Source: Microbulbifer marinus (GTDB lineage: Bacteria > Pseudomonadota > Gammaproteobacteria > Pseudomonadales > Cellvibrionaceae). Taken from it: 64,000 bases of DNA. A program made the translations under genes and the position numbers. The notes under the pieces are model-generated. The model did no database searches and was not told the origin of the DNA. It was given only the letters and a program-made list of their open reading frames with translations. Below are positions 1-7,336 of this stretch, one piece after another (position 1 is the stretch's first letter; the number at the start of each line of letters is the position of its first letter). The stretch spans positions 682,001 through 746,000 of the forward strand of contig NZ_FNQO01000002.1 of the NCBI RefSeq assembly GCF_900107725.1, given 5' to 3'.

Positions 1-593
1 ACATCCACCGCGCCACCGCCGCCGAAGTATTCGAGGTGACACCGGACGAAGTCAGCGACGAGCAGCGCCGCCGTGCCAAGGCAATCAACTTCGGCCTGAT
101 CTACGGCATGTCCGCCTTCGGCCTGGCCAGGCAGCTGGGCATTCCGCGCGGCGACGCGCAGACCTATATCGACCGCTACTTCGAGCGCTACCCGGGCGTT
201 CTCCGGTATATGGAGAACACCCGCAAGCAGGCGTCGGAGAAGGGTTATGTGGAAACCCTGTTCGGCCGCCGCCTGTACCTGCCGGAGATCAACTCCCGCA
301 ACGGCATGCAGCGCCAGGCGGCGGAGCGCACCGCGATCAACGCACCGATGCAGGGTACCGCCGCCGATATCATCAAGCGTGCGATGGTCGCCGTGGACGC
401 CTGGCTGGCGGAGCAGGGACTGGCCAGCAAGCTGATCATGCAGGTGCACGACGAACTGGTGCTGGAGGTGCCGGAGCAGGAGGTGGAGCAGGTCAGTGCC
501 GGGCTGGTCGAGCTGATGCAGGGCGCCGCCGAGCTGGATGTGCCGCTGATCGTCGACCTGGGCAAGGGGATCAACTGGGACGAGGCCCACTAG
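1..593 (+). CDS. polA: DNA polymerase I, C-terminal part (partial)
   Basis: This is the 3' end of DNA polymerase I, which fills gaps and removes primers during replication and repair. The reading frame enters at base 3 and runs to a TAG at 591-593. The visible residues are the end of the family A polymerase domain: the O-helix segment [20 protein letters not shown] with the template- and dNTP-contacting residues, and near the end [11 protein letters not shown] with the catalytic HDE motif. The exonuclease domains lie outside the window. Its neighbour downstream is a probable small RNA gene, as is usual for polA in gammaproteobacteria. The identification is secure. Confidence 0.98.
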   Translation, partial: IHRATAAEVFEVTPDEVSDEQRRRAKAINFGLIYGMSAFGLARQLGIPRGDAQTYIDRYFERYPGVLRYMENTRKQASEKGYVETLFGRRLYLPEINSRNGMQRQAAERTAINAPMQGTAADIIKRAMVAVDAWLAEQGLASKLIMQVHDELVLEVPEQEVEQVSAGLVELMQGAAELDVPLIVDLGKGINWDEAH

Positions 594-728
594 CGTGTGG
601 GTGGCTACTGCGCGGGCGCCTGACGGCGTCCGCATTAGCCCCCTGGCGCCGCCGCCCGCACAGGCAAGGAAAGCGGCGACAGAATGCGTGCATTGATCAA
701 AATTTTTACACTTTTTAACGGAAACCGC

Positions 729-757
729 GGAACCGTTCCGGCGACAGCCGCTCTAAA
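729..757 (+). promoter_or_regulatory. Sigma-E/AlgU-like promoter candidate
   Basis: GGAACC starts at 729 and TCTAA at 752-756, so GAACCG (730-735) and TCTAA are separated by 16 bases. This fits the extracytoplasmic sigma factor pattern GAACTT-N16-TCtgA with two mismatches in the -35. Transcription would start near 762 and run into the terminator at 808-844. It is a pattern match only. Confidence 0.35.
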
Positions 758-761
758 AAGG

Positions 762-844
762 CAAGATCGTTGGAATGCGTCATCATCCCCCAAGGAAGTC
801 AGATGTTTGCCCCGGAGCTCCCCCAAGTCCGGGGCATTTTTTTT
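762..844 (+). ncRNA. Candidate polA-linked small RNA with two C-rich loops
   Basis: The 269 bases between polA and the converging gene hold no convincing ORF but end in a strong rho-independent terminator that points away from polA. The nine-base motif TCCCCCAAG occurs twice, at 786-794 and 819-827. The second copy lies exactly in the terminator loop. The first lies between weak pairing arms CATC and GATG. In E. coli and Pseudomonas the same position beside polA encodes the regulatory RNAs Spot 42 and ErsA, so a base-pairing sRNA is likely. The 5' end is set from the sigma-E-like promoter and is approximate. Confidence 0.55.
808..844 (+). terminator. Rho-independent terminator
   Basis: A perfect 9-bp stem pairs TGCCCCGGA (808-816) with TCCGGGGCA (828-836) around an 11-base loop. 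It is followed by eight T residues on the plus strand. It would end the candidate small RNA, or polA read-through. Confidence 0.9.
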
Positions 845-862
845 GGGGAACGCCCTGAAAAA

Positions 863-1906
863 CTAGGTTTTTCCAAGGTTCCCGTCTAGGCAATAGCGCC
901 GCGCCGCCTCCAGATAGATGCGCGTCTTGTGCCGCCACTTCTGTGGCTCCGCCACCTCGCCGTCCTGCAGGTGCGCCGCCGCCAGGTGCGCGCGCAACAG
1001 CGCGCGGTAGGCCCGGTAGAAGCGTGCCAGCGCCGGCGGCGGGCGGTCGCCGCAACAGCGGTAGTAGCTCTCCAGCGCCGTCTCGCCCAGGTCCTTGCGC
1101 CCCAGTAGCTCGCACTCCAGCGCCAGGTAGCTGAGCTCATCCACCGGATCCACGCAGCGCAGTGTGCGGTTGAATTCCAGGCAATCGATCACCTGCGGCG
1201 GTTGGGTCAGGAAACAGTGTTCCGGGCGCAGGTCGCCGTGACCCTCGACGATCCTGCCCGCTTCGGCGCGCCCGCCCAGCAGTTCCGCCGCACTGGTCTG
1301 GTATTCCAGCAACGCCGTGACAATAGCGTTGATTTCGCCGACGTTGAGCGCAAGTTCCCGTTCCAGTTCCGGGGCCAGCAGCCGCTCGTGCCAGTCCTCG
1401 CACTGGCGCCGCAGCCGCGCCAGATACTGGGGCCCGGTCAGTGGAATTACCTCGGCGTCGAGATAGAAGTCGCACAGCCGCTGCAGCAGCGGCGCCAGCA
1501 TCGACGTGGTCGCGGTGTCGATCAGCGCCGGCAGACTGGCGTCCTCGCGCAGGCGGCGCATCTTCACCAGCCACTCCACCGGCACCCCGCCTTCGCCCAG
1601 GGTCAGCCGTCCGCGTGGGTCCATGCGCAGCGCCACTACCTCCAGGTAGACGTTGTCGGTCAGGCGCCGATTCAGGCGCAGCTCCTCGCGACAGACCGCA
1701 TAGCGCTTGTCGAGGCTGCTGAAATCCAGGTAGCTGGAGCGGACCGGTTTCTTCATTTTGTAGGCGTAGTGGTCGGTCAGAAACACCCGCGCCATATGGG
1801 TTTCCACCAGGCGCACCGATGCCGTCGCCTCCGGATAGCTCGCGGCCGCGAGCAGAAAGCGGGTTTTCTCTTCCAGGTCCGGCAGCTTGACGGCAGGGTC
1901 AGTCAT
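863..1906 (-). CDS. Aminoglycoside phosphotransferase-family protein (COG2187-like)
   Basis: The protein has 347 residues and belongs to the kinase-like family found alone or fused to a P-loop nucleotide kinase. The sequence EGHGDLRPEHCFL around residue 220 is the Brenner-type catalytic loop (HGDLxxxH), and VIDCLEFNRTLRCVDPVDEL after it supplies the metal-binding Asp region. The N-terminal part (VRLVETHMARVFLTDHYAYKMKKPV) carries the conserved lysine of the nucleotide pocket. The C-terminal P-loop kinase domain seen in longer relatives is absent. The substrate is unknown. It is divergent from the phosphoribosyltransferase operon and converges on the small RNA candidate. Confidence 0.8.
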   Translation of the reverse strand: MTDPAVKLPDLEEKTRFLLAAASYPEATASVRLVETHMARVFLTDHYAYKMKKPVRSSYLDFSSLDKRYAVCREELRLNRRLTDNVYLEVVALRMDPRGRLTLGEGGVPVEWLVKMRRLREDASLPALIDTATTSMLAPLLQRLCDFYLDAEVIPLTGPQYLARLRRQCEDWHERLLAPELERELALNVGEINAIVTALLEYQTSAAELLGGRAEAGRIVEGHGDLRPEHCFLTQPPQVIDCLEFNRTLRCVDPVDELSYLALECELLGRKDLGETALESYYRCCGDRPPPALARFYRAYRALLRAHLAAAHLQDGEVAEPQKWRHKTRIYLEAARRYCLDGNLGKT

Positions 1907-1983
1907 GGCGCGCTTTGTCTGTGGTCCTGTTTGCTAGTCTAGTTTTATTACCTATCGCCGAAGTCATCGAGGTTCCTGCTGTG

Positions 1984-2640
1984 ATGACGCCCTTCGAGAA
2001 CCGTGTGGAGGCCGGCCGCATGCTGGCCGAATCTCTCCGCGACTACGCGAACCGCAAAGATGTGATCGTGCTGGCCCTGCCCCGCGGCGGCGTGCCGCTC
2101 GGCCTGGAGCTGGTGCGCGTGCTGCACGCGCCGCTCGATCTGATGCTGGTACGCAAACTGGGGGTGCCCGGCCACGAAGAGCTGGCCATGGGCGCCATCG
2201 CCAGTGGTGAGCGGGTGCTGAACGACGATGTGGTGCGCGGCTGCGGCATCACCGACGAGGCGCTGGAGGCCGTCGCGCGCGACGAGCAGGCGGAACTGGA
2301 GCGCCGCGCCAAGCGCTACCGCGGCGACAAGCCGTGGCCGAAACTGAAAGATCGCTGTGTGATTCTGGTCGACGACGGCATCGCCACCGGCGCCACGATG
2401 GAAGTGGCGGTGCGCGCGGTGCGCCAGCAGCAACCGGCTTCCATCGTGCTGGCGGTGCCGGTGGCACCGCCATCCTCGCTGCACCGCTTCTCCGCGCTGG
2501 TGGACCGCATCGAATGCCTGATGACACCCGAGGCCTTCTGGGCCATCGGTGCCTGGTACCGGGACTTTTCCCAGCTGAACGACGAGCAGGTGATCGCGAT
2601 GATGCGCGAGGCGGAAGACCTGCAGGGGGGTGGCCGATGA
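1984..2640 (+). CDS. Phosphoribosyltransferase (COG1926-like)
   Basis: This is a type I phosphoribosyltransferase. The PRPP-binding loop VILVDDGIATGAT lies at about residues 126-138, and ALPRGGVPLGLEL near the N terminus is the pyrophosphate loop region. The substrate base cannot be read from the sequence. The ATG at 1984 (or the GTG just before it at 1981) is preferred over more upstream starts because GAGG at 1969-1972 is a good ribosome binding site and family similarity begins at TPFENR. It overlaps the next gene by an ATGA junction, so the two are translationally coupled. With the hydrolase and the PRPP synthetase it suggests a nucleotide or pentose-phosphate salvage unit. Confidence 0.85.
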   Translation: MTPFENRVEAGRMLAESLRDYANRKDVIVLALPRGGVPLGLELVRVLHAPLDLMLVRKLGVPGHEELAMGAIASGERVLNDDVVRGCGITDEALEAVARDEQAELERRAKRYRGDKPWPKLKDRCVILVDDGIATGATMEVAVRAVRQQQPASIVLAVPVAPPSSLHRFSALVDRIECLMTPEAFWAIGAWYRDFSQLNDEQVIAMMREAEDLQGGGR

Positions 2641-3281
2641 ATCGCACTGAGGTGCTGGTCGATGCGGCTGGCGAACGGCTGGAGGGCTTCCTGACGTTGC
2701 CGCAGGGCACCAGTGCACTGGTGCTGTTCGCCCACGGCAGCGGCAGCAGCCGTTTCAGCCCGCGCAACAATATGGTCGCCGAGCAACTGAACGGTGCAGG
2801 CATCGGCACGCTGCTGTTCGATCTGCTCACCGCCGAGGAGCACCGGGTCGACGAGGTCACCCGCGAGTACCGCTTCGATATCGACCTGCTGGCGCGGCGG
2901 CTGGCGGCGGCGGTGGACTGGGCCGCCCACGCATCGGCAACGGAACAACTGAATTTCGGCCTGTTCGGCTCCAGTACCGGCGCCGCGGCCGCGCTGATCG
3001 CCGCCGCCGAACGCCCGCTGCTGGTCAAGGCAGTGGTGTCCCGCGGCGGCCGCCCGGACCTGGCCGGCGCCGACCTGCCACTGGTGAAGGCGCCGACGCT
3101 GCTGATCGTCGGCGGCGACGACACCCAGGTGATCGAACTGAACGAGCAGGCGGCGGCGCGCATGGTCAACAGCCCGCAGCTGGAGATCATTCCGGGCGCC
3201 ACGCACCTGTTCGAGGAGCCGGGCACACTGGAGGAGGTGGTGCGCCTCGCCATCGAGTGGTTCCGGCTGCACCTGTCATGA
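2637..3281 (+). CDS. Alpha/beta hydrolase (dienelactone hydrolase-like)
   Basis: This 214-residue cytoplasmic alpha/beta hydrolase has the nucleophile elbow GSSTG with Ser113, an acid residue in IVGGDDTQ, and the catalytic His in PGATHLFEEPG. HGSGSSRFSPRNN near residue 35 forms the oxyanion strand and loop. It starts at the ATG that overlaps the preceding stop codon (ATGA) and ends in a second ATGA overlap with the PRPP synthetase gene. The three genes are therefore one tightly coupled operon. Small hydrolases of this type often accompany COG1926 phosphoribosyltransferases, and the natural substrate is unknown. Confidence 0.85.
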   Translation: MNRTEVLVDAAGERLEGFLTLPQGTSALVLFAHGSGSSRFSPRNNMVAEQLNGAGIGTLLFDLLTAEEHRVDEVTREYRFDIDLLARRLAAAVDWAAHASATEQLNFGLFGSSTGAAAALIAAAERPLLVKAVVSRGGRPDLAGADLPLVKAPTLLIVGGDDTQVIELNEQAAARMVNSPQLEIIPGATHLFEEPGTLEEVVRLAIEWFRLHLS

Positions 3282-4246
3282 GTCGCCTGAAGCTGTTCAG
3301 TCTCGATGCCGGTGCCGACTTCGCCGGCCGCGTGGCCGCCGCCCTCGGCGAGCCGCTGGCCGCGCACGAGGAGCGGGATTTTGTCGACGGCGAGCACAAG
3401 TTGCGCCCGCTCGACGACGTCGAGGGGGCGGACGTCTACCTGGTGCAGTCCCTGTATGGCGACGAGCGCGGCAGCGTCGACGACCGGCTGGTGCGGGTGC
3501 TGTTCCTGCTCGGCGCGCTGCGCGACGCCGGCGCCGCCCGCGTCACCGCGGTGGTTCCGTATCTGTGCTACGCGCGCAAGGATCGGCGCACCAAGCTGCA
3601 CGATCCCCTCTCCAGCCGCTACCTGGCCAGCCTGTTCGAGTCGCTCGGGACCGACGCGGTGGTGACCCTGGATGTGCACAACCAGGCCGCGTTCGAGAAC
3701 GCCTTCCGCTGCCGTACCCTGCACCTGCCGGCGCAGCCGCTGTTCGTGGAATACGCCGCCGAACGGCTGGCTGGCGACGAGCGGCCGCTGGTGGTGGCGT
3801 CGCCGGACGTGGGCGGCGTCAAGCGCGCCGAGGCCCTGCGCACGGCGCTGGGCGAACGGCTGGAGCGCGAGATAGGTCGCGCCTTCGTGGAGAAATACCG
3901 CAGTGGCGACCGCCTCAGCGGCGGCGTGCTGGTCGGCGATGTGCAGGGGGCCAGTGTTGTGATCGTCGACGACCTGATCGCCGGCGGCGGCACCCTGTCC
4001 CGCGCCACCGACGCCTTGGTCAGTGGCGGCGCCGAGCGCATCATCGCGCTGGCCAGCCACGGCCAGTTCTGTGGCGGCGCGCTGGCTGATATCCAGCAGC
4101 TGGAACTCGAAGCGGTCGCGGTGACCAATTCCCTGCCGCAGGCCCAGGGCGCCGGCAAGCTGCAGGTGGTCGACTGCGCCCCGTTGATCGCCGAGGCGAT
4201 CCGCCGCCTGCACGACAGCGGCCCGGCGGCGCAGCTCAGTGTCTAG
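3278..4246 (+). CDS. Ribose-phosphate pyrophosphokinase-like protein
   Basis: The 322-residue protein resembles PRPP synthetase, which makes PRPP from ribose 5-phosphate and ATP. YLVQSLYGD replaces the usual FIxQP/Q strand, PYLCYARKDRRTK matches the ATP-binding PYxxYxRQDR motif, TLDVHNQAAF matches the metal-binding DLH segment, and VVIVDDLIAGGGTLSRA is the ribose-5-phosphate/PRPP loop. It is a divergent paralogue, not the housekeeping prs. It may supply PRPP to, or recover ribose phosphates from, the linked phosphoribosyltransferase. It starts in ATGA overlap with the hydrolase gene and is followed after 16 bases by nrdJ. Confidence 0.85.
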   Translation: MSRLKLFSLDAGADFAGRVAAALGEPLAAHEERDFVDGEHKLRPLDDVEGADVYLVQSLYGDERGSVDDRLVRVLFLLGALRDAGAARVTAVVPYLCYARKDRRTKLHDPLSSRYLASLFESLGTDAVVTLDVHNQAAFENAFRCRTLHLPAQPLFVEYAAERLAGDERPLVVASPDVGGVKRAEALRTALGERLEREIGRAFVEKYRSGDRLSGGVLVGDVQGASVVIVDDLIAGGGTLSRATDALVSGGAERIIALASHGQFCGGALADIQQLELEAVAVTNSLPQAQGAGKLQVVDCAPLIAEAIRRLHDSGPAAQLSV

Positions 4247-4262
4247 GGGTTAACAGGCCCGT

Positions 4263-6098
4263 ATGTCGCGATTCGACAGCGAAATCTCCGCATTTATCTG
4301 GGATACCAAGTACCGCCACCGGGGCGCCGGCCGCCGGGGAGACGGCGAGCGCATATTCGACCAGACCGTGGAAGACAGCTGGCGCCGGCTGGCCAATGCG
4401 CTGGCGGCGATGGAGCCACTGCAGCACGAGCTGTGGGCGCAGCGCTTCTACCACAACCTGGCGGATTTCCGCTTCCTGCCCGGTGGCCGCATTCTCGCCG
4501 GCGCCGGCACCGCCCACCGCGTAACCCTGTTCAACTGTTTCGTGATGGGCGCCATCGAGGACTCGATGGAGGCGATTTTCGAGCGCCTCAAGGAGGGCGC
4601 GCTGACGATGCAGCAGGGCGGCGGCATCGGCTGCGACTTCTCCACGCTGCGGCCGGCTGGCAGTCGCGCGCAGCACACCGGCACCATCGCCTCGGGGCCG
4701 GTGTCGTTCATGCGCATCTGGGATGCGATGTGCGCGACGCTGCTGTCCACCGGCAGCCGCCGCGGCGCCATGATGGCCACGCTGCGCTGCGATCACCCGG
4801 ATATCGAGCGCTTCGTCGAGGCCAAGCGCGACCCGCGCGAACTGCGCCACTTCAACCTGTCGGTGCTGGTCAGTGACGAATTTATGGCGGCGGTGGACGG
4901 CGACGAGGACTGGTCGCTGGTATTCCCGGACCGCCACCTGGAGGGGCAGGGCGACGAACTGATCGCGCGCCGCTGGAGCGGCGAGGGCGAGGCGGTGCCG
5001 TGCCGGGTACTGCGCCGGGTTCCGGCGCGCCAGTTGTGGCAACAGATCATGCGTGCCACCTACGACTGCGCCGAGCCGGGGGTGCTGTTTGTCGATCAGA
5101 TCAACCGGCACAACAACCTCCACTATCGCGAACAGATCAGCGCTACCAATCCCTGCGGCGAAATTCCGCTGCCCCCCTACGGTGCCTGCAACCTCGGCTC
5201 GGTCAATCTGCTGCAGTTCGTGCGCGAACCCTTCGGCGACCGCGCGCGGCTGGACTGGGACGGCATCCGCGACTGCGCGGAGCTGGGGGTGCGGATGCTG
5301 GACAACGTGATCGACCTGTCCCGTTACCCGTTACCGGCCCAGGAACAGCAGGCGCGCGGCAGCCGCCGCATCGGCATCGGCATCACCGGCCTTGCCGACG
5401 CGCTGATCACCCTCGGCCTGCACTACGACAGCGACGCCGCGCGGCAGCTGGCCGCGCGGGTGATGCAGACGCTGCGCGACAGTGCCTACCGCACCTCGAT
5501 AGCGCTGGCAGAAGAGAAGGGTGCCTTCCCGTTTTTCCGCCGCGACGATTACCTGCGCGGCGCCGATATCCGCTCGCTGCCCGACGAGCTGCGCCGCGAC
5601 ATAGCCGCCGGCGGTATCCGCAACAGCCACCTGATCGCGATCGCCCCCACCGGCACCATCAGCCTGCTGGCGAACTGCGTGTCCAGCGGCGTGGAACCGG
5701 TGTTCGATTTCCGCCACCGCCGCCGGGTGCTGACCGCGAGCGGTGACTACCGCGAGTTCGATATCGTCGATCCCGCTTACCGGCTCTGGTGCGATCGCGG
5801 CGGCAACGGCGACGCGCTGCCGGAGGTCTTTGTCGCCGCGCGCGGCCTGACGCCGCGGGCGCATTTGCAGATGGAGGCGGCGCTCCAGCCGTTCGTGGAC
5901 AACGCCATTTCGAAGACGGTCAATGTGCCGGCCGATTACCCGTTCGAGGCGTTCCAGTCCCTGTATCGCGAGGCATTTGCGTTGGGGCTGAAAGGTTGTA
6001 CGACCTTTCGGCCCAACCCGGTCACCCAGTCGGTGCTGACCAGCGGCGACGAAGCGCCGGCCAGCCACTGCTGCAATATAGAGCGCGAAGGCGAGTAA
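4263..6098 (+). CDS. nrdJ: Adenosylcobalamin-dependent ribonucleotide reductase (class II)
   Basis: This enzyme reduces ribonucleotides to deoxyribonucleotides with a cobalamin-generated thiyl radical, independently of oxygen. The active-site block NPCGEIPLPPYGACNLGS puts Asn296, the radical Cys298 and Glu300 in one motif. Cys92 (FNCFVMG) and Cys309 are the likely reducing pair. Loop PTGTISLLANCVSSGVEPVF is typical. At 611 residues it is short: there is no N-terminal ATP cone, and the C terminus ends in adjacent cysteines Cys603-Cys604 instead of a spaced CxxC tail. It is the last gene of the phosphoribosyl operon and is followed by a terminator. No B12 riboswitch is visible upstream of the operon. 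Confidence 0.93.
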   Translation: MSRFDSEISAFIWDTKYRHRGAGRRGDGERIFDQTVEDSWRRLANALAAMEPLQHELWAQRFYHNLADFRFLPGGRILAGAGTAHRVTLFNCFVMGAIEDSMEAIFERLKEGALTMQQGGGIGCDFSTLRPAGSRAQHTGTIASGPVSFMRIWDAMCATLLSTGSRRGAMMATLRCDHPDIERFVEAKRDPRELRHFNLSVLVSDEFMAAVDGDEDWSLVFPDRHLEGQGDELIARRWSGEGEAVPCRVLRRVPARQLWQQIMRATYDCAEPGVLFVDQINRHNNLHYREQISATNPCGEIPLPPYGACNLGSVNLLQFVREPFGDRARLDWDGIRDCAELGVRMLDNVIDLSRYPLPAQEQQARGSRRIGIGITGLADALITLGLHYDSDAARQLAARVMQTLRDSAYRTSIALAEEKGAFPFFRRDDYLRGADIRSLPDELRRDIAAGGIRNSHLIAIAPTGTISLLANCVSSGVEPVFDFRHRRRVLTASGDYREFDIVDPAYRLWCDRGGNGDALPEVFVAARGLTPRAHLQMEAALQPFVDNAISKTVNVPADYPFEAFQSLYREAFALGLKGCTTFRPNPVTQSVLTSGDEAPASHCCNIEREGE

Positions 6099-6230
6099 TG
6101 CCGACAGGAATCTGCTCGGAGATTACCGTTAACGCTTCTTTACCCAATGGCTTGGAACCACCACCGCTGCAGCCCCTCTAAACCTACGAATCATTGTTGC
6201 TCCTCAAACCCCAACACAATCAGCTTCCCC

Positions 6231-6266
6231 GGCCCCGATACCTCCCCAACGTCGGGGCTTTTTTTT
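6231..6266 (+). terminator. Rho-independent terminator of the nrdJ operon
   Basis: GCCCCGA (6232-6238) pairs with TCGGGGC (6252-6258) and eight T residues follow. The 13-base loop contains CTCCCCAA, which resembles the C-rich loops of the two small RNA candidates in this window. The 130 bases between nrdJ and this hairpin carry no gene. Confidence 0.88.
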
Positions 6267-6339
6267 GCCTGCATAAACGGCGGCTATGACACCGATTGGA
6301 ATCCATTTGCGGAAAGCCGGCGTAGAAGGGCTAGTATCT

Positions 6340-6536
6340 GCGCTCCGACCGATGTTGCCGGTCACAGATTCACTGGGGAAACCACAGCGGCGAACCTATT
6401 GTTGAATTGGCTGGAAACAGAAAGTTTGTTGGGTGTGAACCCACAGGCGTACCCGTCCCCCTGGGTGCGTCTGTTTAGTGCCCGTCCCCAAGGGCACTGA
6501 CCCCTAGCCGGCAGTCCCCATCTGCCGGCTTTTTTT
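6340..6536 (+). ncRNA. Candidate small RNA with tandem C-rich hairpin loops
   Basis: Between two terminators lies a stretch of about 200 bases whose last 110 bases fold into four consecutive hairpins. Their stems are 6430-6434/6439-6443, 6448-6454/6463-6469, 6477-6483/6492-6498 and the terminator stem 6507-6514/6522-6529. The last three loops are GTCCCCCT, GTCCCCAA and TCCCCAT. A separate plus-strand terminator with no gene in front of it argues for an independent transcript. The 5' end is uncertain; a TAGTAT at 6333-6338 could be its -10 box. An ORF across the region (6147-6500) runs through the nrdJ terminator and is not credible. Confidence 0.5.
6507..6536 (+). terminator. Rho-independent terminator
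   Basis: A perfect 8-bp stem pairs GCCGGCAG (6507-6514) with CTGCCGGC (6522-6529) around loop TCCCCAT, followed by seven T residues. It ends the candidate small RNA. Confidence 0.9.
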
Positions 6537-6612
6537 ATTCTTTACCCACGGTTCGTATTTCCTTTGTTGTCGCTTTGGCGGCTGGCGCCGTCAGCGCCTG
6601 ATCTCCTGTTGC

Positions 6613-6640
6613 AAATGATAATGCGTCGCATTAGCATGTG
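6613..6640 (+). promoter_or_regulatory. Probable Fur-type operator
   Basis: AAATGATAATGCG followed by TCGCATTAGCA contains the perfect 15-bp palindrome TAATGCGTCGCATTA at 6619-6633 and the Fur-like half site AATGATAAT. A second similar half, GAGAATCAAAT, follows at 6642-6652. It lies about 30 bases before the start of the 151-residue gene, where a repressor would block transcription. The call rests on resemblance to Fur boxes and was not scored with a matrix. Confidence 0.5.
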
Positions 6641-6664
6641 TGAGAATCAAATAAGGAGATCGCC

Positions 6665-7120
6665 GTGAAGTTACGTTATCTCTGTGCCAATCACCGCCAG
6701 TGGCTGACGGCCGATACCGATCGCGCGGAGCGGGCGTGGCTGGATTGGGTTGAGCGGGGTACACATCTGTGCGAGGAACGCAGTTACGCCGAGGCTATCC
6801 CCTACCTGGGCTGCGCCTTCGATCTGGCCAGTTTCCTGCTCGGTGAGTGCTGGCCCGGCTATGCCGTCGCGGCCGTGCGCTTCAGTGACAGTGCCCGCCA
6901 GTTGATGGATGCCTACCGGCAGTGCGGCGACGCGGGCCTGGGCAACTACATACTGGTGGGTGCCAGCTCACGGCTGGCGCGGGAGCTGCACAACCCGCGC
7001 AACGATCAGATCAGTCAGATCACCGCCGACTGCCTCCGCACCCTCTACGGCGGTGAGCCTCACACGGCGGCGCCGCAGCTCTGGCCCCGCGACAGTGCCG
7101 GCGCCCGGCGCTTGCACTGA
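6665..7120 (+). CDS. Conserved hypothetical protein, probably iron-regulated
   Basis: I do not recognise a named family for this 151-residue cytoplasmic protein. It has no signal peptide or membrane segment and is predicted to be mostly helical, with a TPR-like feel in the middle (SYAEAIPYLGCAFDLASFLLG). It contains four cysteines (Cys8, Cys36, Cys50, Cys61) within its first 62 residues, but they form no evident metal motif. AAGGAG at 6653-6658 is a good ribosome binding site for the ATG at 6665. The Fur-like palindrome just upstream and the short gene immediately downstream suggest an iron-limitation operon. No function is assigned. Confidence 0.7.
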   Translation: MKLRYLCANHRQWLTADTDRAERAWLDWVERGTHLCEERSYAEAIPYLGCAFDLASFLLGECWPGYAVAAVRFSDSARQLMDAYRQCGDAGLGNYILVGASSRLARELHNPRNDQISQITADCLRTLYGGEPHTAAPQLWPRDSAGARRLH

Positions 7121-7135
7121 GCCGGTTCTCGCCCC

Positions 7136-7324
7136 GTGGACGCCGCCGAATCAGCGCAATTTCTGCAGATTGAGATACGCGAGGAGACGCTGATCGCGCT
7201 GCTGGCACAGCGCCGACTCAGGGCAGAGGACCTGCGCGGCCTCACACCGCTGGCGCGCCGTCAATTGCGGCGCGTGTTGCTGCAGTCGTTGCTGTCCCGT
7301 GCCGGCCCGCACGCCGGCGGTTAG
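7136..7324 (+). CDS. Small hypothetical protein
   Basis: This 62-residue ORF opens with GTG only 15 bases after the previous stop. It encodes an acidic then basic helical peptide: an EIREETLIALLAQRRL segment, then RAEDLRGLTPLARRQLRRVLLQSLL. The pattern of a short strand followed by two amphipathic helices is coherent, and the codon usage is like the neighbours. It is likely the second gene of the Fur-boxed unit. No function can be given. It converges on engB with a 12-base gap. Confidence 0.55.
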   Translation: MDAAESAQFLQIEIREETLIALLAQRRLRAEDLRGLTPLARRQLRRVLLQSLLSRAGPHAGG

Positions 7325-7336
7325 CGCGGCGCAATC

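Noticed and set aside
1907..1983. Cobalamin riboswitch for the nrdJ operon
   Set aside because: The region before the first gene of the operon is too short for a B12 riboswitch and has no matching box.
2249..4213. 654-residue minus-strand ORF opposite the phosphoribosyl genes
   Set aside because: It is a shadow of high-GC coding on the plus strand, with Ala/Arg/Gly-rich sequence. The plus-strand genes have clear motifs and coupled starts.
6147..6500. 117-residue ORF after nrdJ
   Set aside because: It runs through the nrdJ terminator and the hairpins of the RNA candidate, has no ribosome binding site and has low-complexity, unconserved-looking residues.
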